Shown: piece after piece, positions 43,822 through 53,309 of the stretch
Layout of the letters: every line of letters starts with the position of its first letter
Numbering within the stretch: position 1 is the first letter of the stretch
Assembly: GCA_905618915.1 (NCBI GenBank)
Contig: CAJQTI010000002.1
Coordinates: 42,305-106,304 of the forward strand
DNA length: 64,000 nucleotides
Source: an uncultured Candidatus Pelagibacter sp.
Lineage (GTDB): Bacteria; Pseudomonadota; Alphaproteobacteria; Pelagibacterales; Pelagibacteraceae
Direction of reading: 5' to 3'
Notes under the pieces: generated by a model
Seen by the model: only the letters and a program-made list of their open reading frames with translations
Told to the model about the DNA's origin: nothing
Database searches by the model: none
Made by a program: the position numbers and the translations under genes

Positions 43822-43859
43822 TAAAAAAATAGGCACCAATTTAATAAATTGGTGCCTAT
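43822..43859 (-). terminator. Intrinsic terminator between tauA-like and tauB-like genes
   Basis: On the minus strand a long stem (ATAGGCACCAATTTA / TAAATTGGTGCCTAT) with a tiny loop is followed by TTTTTTT. It lies 24 nt after the binding-protein stop and before the ATPase gene, the third case of this arrangement in the window. Confidence 0.9.
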
Positions 43860-43882
43860 CTAATTTTATCTTACTCTCTAAA

Positions 43883-44827
43883 TTATAGAGGTAAAAAGCT
43901 TGTATCTACTGCTCCGTTAGGAGTACCCATTCCTTTTAAGAAACCATCAAGATTTCCACCTGATTCCATAGATTTTTTAGTATCTGCAGCATTCAAGAAT
44001 ACAAATCCACCTAAAGTTTCCTTCATATCTCCAAGTTTCATTTCAGCATCTTTTGCGATTACATTCATGTCACTTTTACCAGCTGCGTATCTAGCGTTAG
44101 CTTCATGAGTTACTTCTATGAAAGTTCTCAACATTCCTGGGTTTTCTTTCATAAATTTATCAGTAACAGATGTAATATCGATACCTTTGATACCTGCATC
44201 ACGAGCTGCTTGAACTGTTAACAATCTTGTACCAACAGTTAAAGCTGCTTTAATAGAGTTACCACCAAATAAACAAGCCATTGAAACGTCACCAGAAACT
44301 AGTGCAGCAGCACCTTCTTCAGGATCCATTTGAATAACAGTCATTTTGCTTTTATCAGCACCAACAACTTTCATACTTTCATCAAAAACATACTCAGCCA
44401 TAGTTCCTAGAGGAACTGCAACTTTTTTGCCTTCTAACTCAGAACCGTTAGCTGATGTAATACCAGAAGCTTTAGATGTAACACAAGTTGTACCACCCAT
44501 TCCGTATTCCATAGCAACGTCTACAAGTTTTAAAGGTGCTTTAGATTTAACAGCATTAATAAATGGTACTAAACCTTGTGAGTAAGAGATATCTATATCT
44601 CCTGCTAACATAGCATCAGTCATTGCGCCACCATTTGAAAAGTTAGTCCATTTAACTGGAACACCCATAGCTTTATCAAACATCATTTTAACTTTATCTT
44701 CCTGATTTGGAGTAGGCCATTCTAAAAAGAACGCAACTCTAACTTCTTTAGCAGCAGCATTTGCAACTGATATAGATAAGTTAAGAGCAACTACTGTACC
44801 AAGAATAAAACTAATTATTTTTTTCAT
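43883..44827 (-). CDS. tauA: Taurine-type ABC substrate-binding protein
   Basis: 314 aa with a signal peptide (cleavage near SVANA-AA). NrtA/SsuA/TauA fold: EVRVAFFLEWPTPNQ, then SNGGAMTDAMLAGDIDISYS, LEGKKVAVPLGTMAEYV and the C-lobe. The family binds taurine, alkanesulfonates, nitrate or thiamine precursors; the neighbouring aminotransferase and dehydrogenases favour taurine or a related sulfonate. It has a strong ribosome-binding site (GAGGGA) and, like the other binding-protein genes, a less AT-biased codon use. It is divergent from the aminotransferase gene. Confidence 0.85.
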   Translation of the reverse strand: MKKIISFILGTVVALNLSISVANAAAKEVRVAFFLEWPTPNQEDKVKMMFDKAMGVPVKWTNFSNGGAMTDAMLAGDIDISYSQGLVPFINAVKSKAPLKLVDVAMEYGMGGTTCVTSKASGITSANGSELEGKKVAVPLGTMAEYVFDESMKVVGADKSKMTVIQMDPEEGAAALVSGDVSMACLFGGNSIKAALTVGTRLLTVQAARDAGIKGIDITSVTDKFMKENPGMLRTFIEVTHEANARYAAGKSDMNVIAKDAEMKLGDMKETLGGFVFLNAADTKKSMESGGNLDGFLKGMGTPNGAVDTSFLPL

Positions 44828-45040
44828 TATTATCCCTCTATTGTTAATTTAATTAAATTAACGCCATTAAAATCGAATTTAAGATAGATGTAAAACAAAA
44901 AAAAACTGTACACTTTCAGGTTGTAGTATTAAAGGTCACGGTATTTATGGATGTTAAGTGAAAAAATAATTGTAGAAAACCAATAAATTTAGTCTAATAG
45001 TTTTGCTTTAAATTATTTATTTATAGAGAGAAAAAAAAAT
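44828..45040. promoter_or_regulatory. Divergent control region of tauA and aminotransferase
   Basis: 213 nt between two divergent starts. It contains a 20-bp perfect palindrome (GTTAATTTAATTAAATTAAC, 44843-44862) just upstream of the tauA ribosome-binding site. The same AAATTAAATTAACA stretch stands before the sugar-binding-protein gene at 558. No TauR-type operator was recognised. Confidence 0.55.
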
Positions 45041-46387
45041 ATGAGCTCAGAAAATAGAACTGCAGTACCTAATTCACTAAATGAACATTGGATGCCTTTT
45101 ACATCTAATAAAGATTTTAAAGCAAACCCTAGATTAATTACAGAAGCAAAAGGTGTTTACTTAAAAACTCACCATGGAAAAACGCAAATAGATGCGAGCT
45201 CAGGTTTATTCTGTAATCCACTAGGCCATGGTAGAAGAGAAATTACAGAAGCTGTTACAAAACAATTAGAAACATTAGATTACGCACAACCGTTTCAACA
45301 AGGTTTCGGTGGTTCTTTTGAATTAGCTACAAGAATTTCAAAACATACACCAGGTGACTTAAATAAAATGTTTTTTACAATTTGTGGATCTACAGCTGTA
45401 GAGACAGCGATTAAAATTGCTGTTGCTTACCATAGAGCTAAGGGTCATGCAGAAAGATTTAGATTTGTTGGACGTGAACGTGGTTATCATGGAATGAACA
45501 TTGGTTGTATTTCAGTTGGTGGAATGGTGAACAATATCAAAACATTCGCAAGTGTTCTAATGCCAGGTGTCCAACACATTAGACATACTCATTTACCAGA
45601 ACATAAATTTGTTAGTGGTCAACCAGAGACTGGAGATTATTTAGCAAACGATCTAGAAACAATTTGTGCAAACTTTGGTGGTGAAAATATAGCTGCTTGT
45701 ATTGTTGAACCGATTGCTGGATCAACTGGAACATTAGTTCCACCTAAAGGATATTTACAAAAACTAAGACAAATCTGTGACAAGCATGGAATACTTTTAA
45801 TTTTTGATGAAGTAATTACAGGTTGGGGTAGAACAGGTTCTAAATTTGGTGCAGATGAATTTGGAGTAATACCAGATATTATGACAATGGCAAAAGCTAC
45901 AACAAATGGTGTTGTACCAATGGGTGTTGTTGCTTGTAATGATTTTATTTATGATGCGGTAATGGATGCTTCACCAACAGGTGCAGTTGAATTATTTCAT
46001 GGATATACTTATTCAGGAATTCCAGTGGCAGTTGCTGCAGCATTAGCAGTACAGGATATTTTTGAAAAAGATGATATTTTTAATAGAGCAAAAAATTTAG
46101 CTCCTTATTTCCAAAAAGGATTGTTCTCTCTTCAAGATTTAGAGTCGGTAGATAACATTAGAGGTTATGGAATGATGGGTGGAATAGACATGAAGCTAAA
46201 CACTAAACCAGGTAAAGCTGGGTTTGAATGTTTTAAAGCATGTTATGAAGCTGGTGTTAACTTTAAAGCTACAGGAGACTGTTTAATTATAGCTCCTCAA
46301 TTCATCTGTGAAGAAAAACATATTGATGAAATTATTGAAAAGTTAAGAACTGGTATTACTAATTACCAAAAAAACCAAAAAAACTAG
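45041..46387 (+). CDS. Omega-amino acid/taurine:pyruvate aminotransferase (class III)
   Basis: 448 aa. PLP Lys285 (TMAKATTNG), Asp256 (IFDEVITGWGRTG), and RERGYHGMNIGCISVGG around 145-161, which matches beta-alanine:pyruvate omega-aminotransferases; LNEHWMPFTSNKDFKANPR is also typical of that group. It would move the amino group of taurine or beta-alanine to pyruvate, giving sulfoacetaldehyde (or malonate semialdehyde) and alanine. Divergence from tauA and the alanine dehydrogenase 35 nt downstream, which regenerates pyruvate, favour taurine (Tpa role), as inference. Confidence 0.87.
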   Translation: MSSENRTAVPNSLNEHWMPFTSNKDFKANPRLITEAKGVYLKTHHGKTQIDASSGLFCNPLGHGRREITEAVTKQLETLDYAQPFQQGFGGSFELATRISKHTPGDLNKMFFTICGSTAVETAIKIAVAYHRAKGHAERFRFVGRERGYHGMNIGCISVGGMVNNIKTFASVLMPGVQHIRHTHLPEHKFVSGQPETGDYLANDLETICANFGGENIAACIVEPIAGSTGTLVPPKGYLQKLRQICDKHGILLIFDEVITGWGRTGSKFGADEFGVIPDIMTMAKATTNGVVPMGVVACNDFIYDAVMDASPTGAVELFHGYTYSGIPVAVAAALAVQDIFEKDDIFNRAKNLAPYFQKGLFSLQDLESVDNIRGYGMMGGIDMKLNTKPGKAGFECFKACYEAGVNFKATGDCLIIAPQFICEEKHIDEIIEKLRTGITNYQKNQKN

Positions 46388-46422
46388 ACAAAATTAACTA
46401 ATCAAAGAAAGTAGAGTTAACT

Positions 46423-47535
46423 ATGAAAATAGGTGTACCTAAAGAAATTAAACCTCAAGAACATCGTATTGGATTAACCCCTGATAGTGTTAAAACTTTA
46501 ATATCAGAAGGTCATGAAGTTTTAGTTGAAAATAATGGTGGTTTTGAAGCTGGTTTTGAAAATGAGCAATACACTAGCATTGGTGCAAAAATTATTGATA
46601 AAGCTGAAGATATTTTTAATGATGCAGATATTATTGTTAAAGTAAAAGAGCCTCAATCAGGTGAAGTCAACATGATAAGAGAAAATCAGATCGTCTACAC
46701 TTATCTACATTTAGCAGCAGCTAAAGAATTAACTGAAGGTTTGATTAAATCTAAAGGTGTTTGCATTGCATATGAAACAGTAACTGACGACAACGGTAGA
46801 TTGCCACTTTTAGCACCTATGAGTGCGGTTGCAGGACGTATGTCTGTTCAAGCAGGTGCACACTGCTTAGAAAAAAATCAAAACGGTAGAGGTTTGTTAT
46901 TGGGTGGTGCTCCTGGAGTTGAAGGAGGTACAGTTGTTATTTTAGGAGGTGGAGTTGTTGGTGAAAATGCAGCAGTCATCGCAACTGGTATGAGAGCTAA
47001 AGTACATATTGTTGATAAATCAGAAGCAAGATTAAAACAATTAGTCGAAATGTTTGGCGATAAAATTATTCCTGAGCAAAGTGATAAAATAGATTTAAAT
47101 AAATTAGTTGCAGAAGCTGATCTTTTAATTGGTGGTGTTTTAATTCCTGGTGCAGAAGCTCCAAAGTTAGTTACTAAATCAATGTTAAAATTAATGAAAA
47201 GAGGGTCTGTAATAGTTGATGTTGCAATTGACCAAGGGGGTTGTGTTGAAACTAGTAAACCAACAACTCATGGCGATCCAACTTATATTGTTGATGATGT
47301 TATTCACTACTGTGTAGCAAATATGCCAGGGGGAGTTCCAAGAACTTCAACAATAGCATTGAATAATGCAACACTTCCTTACTTAGTTAAAATTGCAAAC
47401 AACGGTTATGCAAAAGCATTAAGTGAAGATAAACACCTTCTTGCAGGATTAAATGTTTGCAAAGGTCACGTAACGTATAAAGCAGTTGCAGATGTTTTTG
47501 GACACGAATATGTTGATCCATTAAAAACTCTGTAA
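46423..47535 (+). CDS. ald: Alanine dehydrogenase
   Basis: 370 aa. MKIGVPKEIKPQEHRIGLTP (substrate Arg) and YTYLHLAAAKELTEGL (with the catalytic His) are diagnostic, followed by the NAD site VVILGGGVVGENAA and VDVAIDQGGCVETSKPTTH, and VCKGHVTYKAVAD near the end. It oxidatively deaminates L-alanine to pyruvate and ammonia. Beside the pyruvate-dependent aminotransferase it would recycle pyruvate and release taurine nitrogen as ammonium. Confidence 0.95.
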   Translation: MKIGVPKEIKPQEHRIGLTPDSVKTLISEGHEVLVENNGGFEAGFENEQYTSIGAKIIDKAEDIFNDADIIVKVKEPQSGEVNMIRENQIVYTYLHLAAAKELTEGLIKSKGVCIAYETVTDDNGRLPLLAPMSAVAGRMSVQAGAHCLEKNQNGRGLLLGGAPGVEGGTVVILGGGVVGENAAVIATGMRAKVHIVDKSEARLKQLVEMFGDKIIPEQSDKIDLNKLVAEADLLIGGVLIPGAEAPKLVTKSMLKLMKRGSVIVDVAIDQGGCVETSKPTTHGDPTYIVDDVIHYCVANMPGGVPRTSTIALNNATLPYLVKIANNGYAKALSEDKHLLAGLNVCKGHVTYKAVADVFGHEYVDPLKTL

Positions 47536-47546
47536 TCTTTTTAAAA

Positions 47547-48056
47547 ATGTTGTCGGATAAAATTAAAGACTATTTAAATGAATATATTAGTCAGGAAGTT
47601 TATGTCCAAGTAGCTGTTGCAAAAGGTAAAAATAAAATCACAACAAATGCAGCAATTAATAAATATTTTGAAAGTAATCATTTTAAAGGATTAGCTGAAG
47701 GAAAGCCTTACAATACTTTTTTAAGTGATTTAGAAGATAAGTGCTTAGGAAAATTACTTAATTCTCCAATGAGAGACAGCAAGTCTAATGACAAAATTAT
47801 TATTGAGTTACAGAAAAAACTTAATGAATTAAAAAATGATGAATTGAATGATACTTATTGGGAAGTTGAAACTGGTGAATTTCTTAAAGGTCAAGATGTT
47901 AAAGAAATAGAAGAAGAAAGAGACACCCTTATTAAATTTCTAACATCTAAAGATGAAGCAAATGAAACGATAGCTACTCTTTGTAAAAATTATGAAAAAT
48001 TGTGTAAAGAGAAATATCCAGAAGCACCATTACCACTGGAAATTTTAGATAATTAG
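47547..48056 (+). CDS. Hypothetical helical protein
   Basis: 169 aa, soluble, highly charged and mostly helical (for example IIIELQKKLNELKNDELND, then KEIEEERDTLIKFLTSK). No signal peptide or membrane helix, and no family recognised. It begins 12 nt after ald, so it is probably co-transcribed with the aminotransferase-ald operon. It converges with tenA (5 nt gap). Confidence 0.65.
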   Translation: MLSDKIKDYLNEYISQEVYVQVAVAKGKNKITTNAAINKYFESNHFKGLAEGKPYNTFLSDLEDKCLGKLLNSPMRDSKSNDKIIIELQKKLNELKNDELNDTYWEVETGEFLKGQDVKEIEEERDTLIKFLTSKDEANETIATLCKNYEKLCKEKYPEAPLPLEILDN

Positions 48057-48060
48057 AAAT

Positions 48061-48723
48061 TTAGACAAAACATTCCCAAAAATTTCTTTCTAAGATAGTT
48101 GATTTTTTAAAATTACTTTTAAGTTTACTTAAATTTTTATTCTTATTGTTCTTAAAAAGGATATCTAAATAATTAATATTATCTTTGGCAACTTGTTGGT
48201 ACTCTTTTGATGAGTACATCTTAATCCAAGAGCTATATTTACTTTTTTTCCAATTTTTAATTTTTGAAAGTTTAAATCCAATCTCTCCATAACCAATAAT
48301 ACATGGAGATAAACTTGAGAATATATCAAGATTGTTACCATTTTTACCTACACTCAATACATGGTCTGTGTAAGCACTATTGGCACTCTCAACTTTAATA
48401 TTATTAAGAGATCTAAGCGGTATTTTCCACTTCTTGCAGTAGCTAACGTGAAGTTTAATTTCGTGATCAATCCCTTTAATAAAATTTACTGACTTATTAA
48501 TTTCTTCAAAGGACTTTGATTTATAGACAGTTAGAGCTAAAATTTTTAAGAATTGTTGCAAAAATATATAATCTTGAACTAAATACTTTTTAAAATTTTT
48601 ATCGGGTAGTTTATTGCTTACTAAATCAGATAAAAACTTATGATCAGTATATTCAGACCATTCCTTATTACAGCTACTCTTTAATTTATAAAAATAAGTT
48701 TTTTTATTATTATAAATATCCAC
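48061..48723 (-). CDS. tenA: TenA family thiaminase II-like protein
   Basis: 220 aa with a GTG start that overlaps the thiV stop by one base (TAGTG). TenA helical bundle: LVQDYIFLQQFL (Asp51), YTDHVLSV (Tyr118), the nucleophile Cys141 in SSLSPCIIGYGEIG and a C-terminal Glu in LERNFWECF. TenA salvages the pyrimidine moiety of thiamin by hydrolysing amino-HMP or thiamin breakdown products. Coupling to an HMP transporter gene under a TPP riboswitch fits salvage in a cell that depends on an external pyrimidine precursor. Confidence 0.88.
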   Translation of the reverse strand: MDIYNNKKTYFYKLKSSCNKEWSEYTDHKFLSDLVSNKLPDKNFKKYLVQDYIFLQQFLKILALTVYKSKSFEEINKSVNFIKGIDHEIKLHVSYCKKWKIPLRSLNNIKVESANSAYTDHVLSVGKNGNNLDIFSSLSPCIIGYGEIGFKLSKIKNWKKSKYSSWIKMYSSKEYQQVAKDNINYLDILFKNNKNKNLSKLKSNFKKSTILERNFWECFV

Positions 48724-50216
48724 TATTCCTTAATCAAAGTTTTAATTTTAGAGAAATCAAATTTAGCGTCTTTTTTAAAGATCAATAATGTTATCATTGG
48801 TGTGAATGTTGCTAAAACAAAAGACCAAAATAATAATGCAGTTGAAATCCATAATGGAAAAGCGTCAGCAGGAATTAATCCACCAATTAAAATACTTTTA
48901 TCAAAAGTCTGATTAGGAAACAAAAGCAATCCAGATATCAGTCCAATTATAACAGAGATTAAAGAAAGTTTCTCATTTGCATCACCTTTGAACATTCCAT
49001 AAAAAATAGGAAATACTGCAGCACAACATAGTAGATCTGCAAATAAGAACATGAATAGAACGCTATATCCTTTTGATGCTATTAAAAAAACAATTACAGA
49101 TAAACCACATATTAAATATCTAGAAAGCATAAGGTAACTATTCTTATTTTTTAAACTAATAAATTTATTTCCTTCAATAATAATTGTACTTGAGATCGCA
49201 TTAATAAGTGTATCCATACTACTAATCACTAAGGCTAAAACTAAAATCAAAATTGAAATAGTTAACAAAGAATTAATTCCAGTAAATGGCTCAAGTAAAA
49301 GAGTAAAAAATAAAGTACTAGGGTCTGCTGCTTTATCAACTGATACTGCAAGAATTCCAAAGAAACCTAAAACAAGCATAAATGGAATTACAATAAAGAA
49401 GGCAGACATAAACCCTTTTCTTAAATCATCTGAACTTTTTGCTGCAAATACTCTTTGCCAAACACCTTGATCAAATAAGTTGGTTGCAAAAACAGCAATG
49501 AAGAAAGTTAAACCAGCAGTATAACCATAAAAATATTTACCACTCATTAATGTTCCAGCTTTTTCATTAACCAAATCCATTGAAAAAGTATTATTTCCAG
49601 AATTAAAAATATGATTGATAGCAAATATTAATAAAATCATAATTATAATAAATTGAATCTTATCTGTAAAAATTGAAGCTCTAAGGCCTCCATAAAGAGT
49701 GTACGATAGCGTAGCAACAATTATTATAAGAGAGGTTTGCCAAAGTGGAAACCCAGACATTAGATTAACAACTTTTGCAATCGCTGTAACTTCAGCTGCA
49801 AAATAAACAAACATGTACATTATTGTTAATAATAAAACTAAACGAAACATCGCCTTACCAAATCTAATTAAAACAAATTGAGTAAGAGTATTACCATTAG
49901 GCATAATTTTTCTCATTCGCTGACCAATTGTAATAAAGGCTAAGAAGGGTAGAGCTTGACCTAAGCCATAACCAATTATAGCACCCAAACCACCCCATGT
50001 TGCAGCTTCTGATGGGCCAATTAAAATCCACACACCAAAACATGAAGCAACTAAAGATGCGGTTAAAGATCTTTTACCTATTGATCTATCTGCATTTAAA
50101 TATGAGTTAATTGAAAGTTTACCTTTTGAATAAACTATTCCAATAGCAGCAAATGCTAATGAAGTTAAAAGTAGAGTAATAATAGTAGTTGATTGATCTA
50201 GATATATTGTGTTCAT
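48723..50216 (-). CDS. thiV: Sodium:solute symporter, thiamin-pyrimidine (HMP) transporter ThiV
   Basis: 497 aa SSS-family symporter with about 13 membrane helices; ASCFGVWILIGPSEAATWGG and NLFDQGVWQRVFAAKSSDDL are conserved SSS segments. The TPP riboswitch directly upstream and tenA directly downstream identify it as the SAR11-type ThiV carrier for HMP. The start ATG at 50216 follows the riboswitch's own GAAGGGA, which is the ribosome-binding site. Confidence 0.88.
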   Translation of the reverse strand: MNTIYLDQSTTIITLLLTSLAFAAIGIVYSKGKLSINSYLNADRSIGKRSLTASLVASCFGVWILIGPSEAATWGGLGAIIGYGLGQALPFLAFITIGQRMRKIMPNGNTLTQFVLIRFGKAMFRLVLLLTIMYMFVYFAAEVTAIAKVVNLMSGFPLWQTSLIIIVATLSYTLYGGLRASIFTDKIQFIIIMILLIFAINHIFNSGNNTFSMDLVNEKAGTLMSGKYFYGYTAGLTFFIAVFATNLFDQGVWQRVFAAKSSDDLRKGFMSAFFIVIPFMLVLGFFGILAVSVDKAADPSTLFFTLLLEPFTGINSLLTISILILVLALVISSMDTLINAISSTIIIEGNKFISLKNKNSYLMLSRYLICGLSVIVFLIASKGYSVLFMFLFADLLCCAAVFPIFYGMFKGDANEKLSLISVIIGLISGLLLFPNQTFDKSILIGGLIPADAFPLWISTALLFWSFVLATFTPMITLLIFKKDAKFDFSKIKTLIKE

Positions 50217-50217
50217 T

Positions 50218-50289
50218 TTTTCCCTTCGTTGTGATTATACAACAGGTTCTTTGGGTATATTCTCAGCTTTTTATAGCACCCCAGAAACT
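50218..50289 (-). promoter_or_regulatory. TPP riboswitch controlling thiV-tenA
   Basis: On the minus strand the THI-box segments occur in order and spacing: CTGGGGTGC, GCTGAGA, ACCC, GAACCTG, a GTTGT/ACAAC stem around TAAT, and CGAAGGGAA. The closing segment is also the thiV Shine-Dalgarno, 5 nt before ATG, so TPP binding should hide it and block translation. The sensor is compact, with very short joining regions and almost no P3. Confidence 0.93.
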
Positions 50290-50445
50290 GATATTCTTAA
50301 AAAAAGAATATAAAAGTTAATTAAAGAAATAATTAAATTAAGTCAAATTTTAACCCCAAGATGTGAACATTAAGTAGTGATATAATGTACTAAATTGTTG
50401 TGTTTGTTGAATTAACCTCATTAATAACTATATACACTCTAATAA

Positions 50446-51381
50446 ATGTCCGAGATTCAAATATCCATTAACAACTTATCTAAAGTTTACGATAATGGTT
50501 TTAAAGCTCTTAATGATGTTAGCCTTAAAGTAAAACAAGGTGAAATTCTTGCAATGCTTGGACCAAATGGTGCAGGAAAAACAACTTTGATCAGTATAAT
50601 TTGTGGAATTGCCAAACCTTCTTCAGGCACAGTCACAATTGATAATTTTGATATTATAAAAGATTATAGAGAGACGAGATCAAGAATAGGACTTGTTCCT
50701 CAAGAATTAAACTTAGAATCCTTTGAAACTGTTTTTGATACCGTGTCTTACTCTAGAGGATTGTATGGGAAACCACCCAAACCAGAGCACATTGAAAAAA
50801 TTTTAAAGGATTTAAGTTTGTGGGATAAAAAAGATCAAAGATTAAGAGAATTATCAGGTGGAATGAAGAGAAGAGTTTTAATTGCAAAAGCTTTGTCTCA
50901 TGAACCAAAAATACTATTCCTTGATGAGCCAACAGCTGGAGTAGATGTTGAGCTTAGAAGAGATATGTGGATGGTTGTTGAAGAGTTAAGAAAAACAGGG
51001 GTCACAATTATTTTAACTACCCATTATATTGAAGAAGCTGAAGCTATTGCTGACCGTGTAGCTGTGATCAATCAAGGTGAAATCATTGTTGTTGAAGATA
51101 AAAAAGAATTGATTAAGAAAATGGGTCACAAAAAACTAACCATTGAATTACAAAAAAAAATTACAGAAATTCCTGAAGATTTACTTAAGTATAATCTTGA
51201 AATAGGTGAAGAGCAGATGTCTTTAATTTATACTTACAATGTTCAAGCTGAAAAAACTGGTATTACTGATTTATTACAAGGTTTAAAAGATACTGGCTTA
51301 AAGTTAAAAGATTTAAAAACAGAACAAAGTACACTGGAGAAGATATTTGTTAATTTAGTAAAGGAGAATAATGAAATTTAA
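50446..51381 (+). CDS. ABC-2 exporter ATP-binding protein (YadG-like)
   Basis: 311 aa. Walker [11 protein letters not shown] (about 38-47), signature [17 protein letters not shown], Walker [13 protein letters not shown], switch His in [16 protein letters not shown]. The C-terminal extension (about 235-311) resembles E. coli YadG. It powers the ABC-2 permease whose start overlaps its end by 11 nt. The exported substrate is unknown. Confidence 0.88.
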   Translation: MSEIQISINNLSKVYDNGFKALNDVSLKVKQGEILAMLGPNGAGKTTLISIICGIAKPSSGTVTIDNFDIIKDYRETRSRIGLVPQELNLESFETVFDTVSYSRGLYGKPPKPEHIEKILKDLSLWDKKDQRLRELSGGMKRRVLIAKALSHEPKILFLDEPTAGVDVELRRDMWMVVEELRKTGVTIILTTHYIEEAEAIADRVAVINQGEIIVVEDKKELIKKMGHKKLTIELQKKITEIPEDLLKYNLEIGEEQMSLIYTYNVQAEKTGITDLLQGLKDTGLKLKDLKTEQSTLEKIFVNLVKENNEI

Positions 51382-52138
51382 TTATTACGGTTTTAAAGCT
51401 ATTTATGTTCATGAGATGAATAGATTTATAAGAACTGTGGGTCAATCTATTCTTTCACCTGTAATATCTACGTCTTTATACTTCGTTGTTTTTGGTTCGG
51501 TTATTGGAGGTTATATTGAAAAAATTGATGGTGTTAGTTATGGGTCGTTCATTGTACCAGGTTTATTAATGCTAACTCTATTAACTCAATCGATAAGTAA
51601 CACTTCATTTGGAATATTTTTTCCAAAATTTAATGGAACTATTAACGAGATTTTAGCAGCACCTATTTCAACGCTTGAAACAGTTCTTGCTTTTGTTGGG
51701 GCAGGAGCCACCAAAACATTATTAGTTGGTGCTGTAATTTTTGCTACTGCTTCATTTTTTGCTGATGTTACAGTTAAGTATCCAATGTTAATGATATTTT
51801 TATTAATATTAGTTTCTTTTACTTTTGCTTTATTCGGTTTTTTAATTGGTGTTCTTAGTTCAAACTTTGAACAAATGGCTATTGTTCCTTCATTAGTTAT
51901 TACACCCATGGTATTTTTGGGTGGAAGTTTATACTCCCTTGATATGCTGCCACCATTTTGGCAAACGGTAAGTTATTTTAATCCAGTAGTTTATTTAATT
52001 GATGGACTAAGATTTTCTTTTTATGGTGTATCTGATTTTAATATTTGGATAAGTGTAGGATCGATGGTATTTTTTTTAGTAATTTGTGTAATCCTGGTCT
52101 CATTACTACTTAAAAAAGGCTATAATATTAAAAGCTAG
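51371..52138 (+). CDS. ABC-2 type permease (YadH-like)
   Basis: 255 aa, six membrane helices. [20 protein letters not shown] and the ABC-2 motif [19 protein letters not shown] are typical, with [17 protein letters not shown] after them. It pairs with the upstream ATPase (11-nt overlap) as a YadGH-type exporter, probably for lipid, polysaccharide or a drug-like compound. Confidence 0.87.
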   Translation: MKFNYYGFKAIYVHEMNRFIRTVGQSILSPVISTSLYFVVFGSVIGGYIEKIDGVSYGSFIVPGLLMLTLLTQSISNTSFGIFFPKFNGTINEILAAPISTLETVLAFVGAGATKTLLVGAVIFATASFFADVTVKYPMLMIFLLILVSFTFALFGFLIGVLSSNFEQMAIVPSLVITPMVFLGGSLYSLDMLPPFWQTVSYFNPVVYLIDGLRFSFYGVSDFNIWISVGSMVFFLVICVILVSLLLKKGYNIKS

Positions 52139-52175
52139 AAATTAGAATAATAAATAGTATTATTAAATTATAATC

Positions 52176-53309
52176 ATGTTGTCTTATATATTACCCTTCA
52201 TAGTTTTAATTGTTATCGTGGTGTTTATTCATGAATATGGGCATTATTATTTTGCAAAACGTTTTGGTGTAGGTGTTACTGATTTTTCAATTGGTTTTGG
52301 TAAAGAAATGTTTGGTTGGAATGATAAATCAGGCACTAGATGGAAGGTTTGTGTCATACCACTTGGGGGATATGTTAAATTTTTTGGTGATAGAAACGTT
52401 TATAGCCAAGCTGATAATGAAAAAATTATAAAAGAATATAGTAAAGAAGATCAAGATAAACTGTTTGTACTAAAACCCTTATATCAAAGAGCTTTAATTG
52501 TATTTGGTGGCCCTTTAGCTAACTTTTTATTAGCAATTCTTATATTTTTCTCAGTTTATACATTTGCTGGAAAAGACTTTACACCAGCGGTAATCAATGA
52601 AGTTCAAAAAGATAGCCCTGCAATGGTAGCTGGTCTTAAAGATAAGGATATCGTGGTCTCAATTGACGGCAATAAAGTTAAGAGCATCATGGAGGTATCA
52701 AAATATATCATGATGTCTACTGATGAATTCATCAATTTTACAGTAAACAGGTATGATCAAGATTTAACCTTTAGAGTAAAACCCAACATTGTTGAAGGGG
52801 AGGATAATCTTGGAAATAAAATCAATAAACGTATGGTTGGTATTAAGCTTGGAGCTTATAATAATGAAGTAAACCATGTTAAACTTGGTCCAGCTAAAGC
52901 ACTGTTTTATGCAGTTAATGAGGTTTATTATGTGAGCACTTCTTCTCTTAAATATATTGGCAGTATGATTGCTGGAAATGGTGATACTTCGCAGTTAGGT
53001 GGTCCAATTCGAATAGCAAAAATAAGCGGACAAGTTGCAGAATTTGGTATTTTGCCTTTTATAAGCCTTATGGCTTACATTTCTATTAGCTTAGGGTTAA
53101 TAAACCTGTTCCCAATTCCAATGTTAGATGGAGGACATTTAATGTTTTATGGTATCGAAAAGGTATTAGGACGTCCTTTATCACAAAAGACGCAAGAAGG
53201 TTTTTTTCGAATCGGAATGTTTTTATTGCTATCATTGATGTTTTTTACAACGTTTAATGATCTAAAAGACGTCGGTTTATTTAAGTTTTTTAATAATTAT
53301 ATTTCTTAA
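52176..53309 (+). CDS. rseP: Site-2 protease RseP (RIP metalloprotease)
   Basis: 377 aa. The HExxH zinc motif is H19-E20-xx-H23 in the first helix (FIHEYGHYYFAKRFGV), a PDZ domain spans about 125-210 (DSPAMVAGLKDKDIVVSIDG), and the third metal ligand lies in NLFPIPMLDGGHL. It cuts membrane-embedded anti-sigma factors or signal-peptide remnants. It has a single PDZ domain rather than E. coli's two, and lacks the usual dxr/cdsA/bamA neighbours. Confidence 0.93.
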   Translation: MLSYILPFIVLIVIVVFIHEYGHYYFAKRFGVGVTDFSIGFGKEMFGWNDKSGTRWKVCVIPLGGYVKFFGDRNVYSQADNEKIIKEYSKEDQDKLFVLKPLYQRALIVFGGPLANFLLAILIFFSVYTFAGKDFTPAVINEVQKDSPAMVAGLKDKDIVVSIDGNKVKSIMEVSKYIMMSTDEFINFTVNRYDQDLTFRVKPNIVEGEDNLGNKINKRMVGIKLGAYNNEVNHVKLGPAKALFYAVNEVYYVSTSSLKYIGSMIAGNGDTSQLGGPIRIAKISGQVAEFGILPFISLMAYISISLGLINLFPIPMLDGGHLMFYGIEKVLGRPLSQKTQEGFFRIGMFLLLSLMFFTTFNDLKDVGLFKFFNNYIS

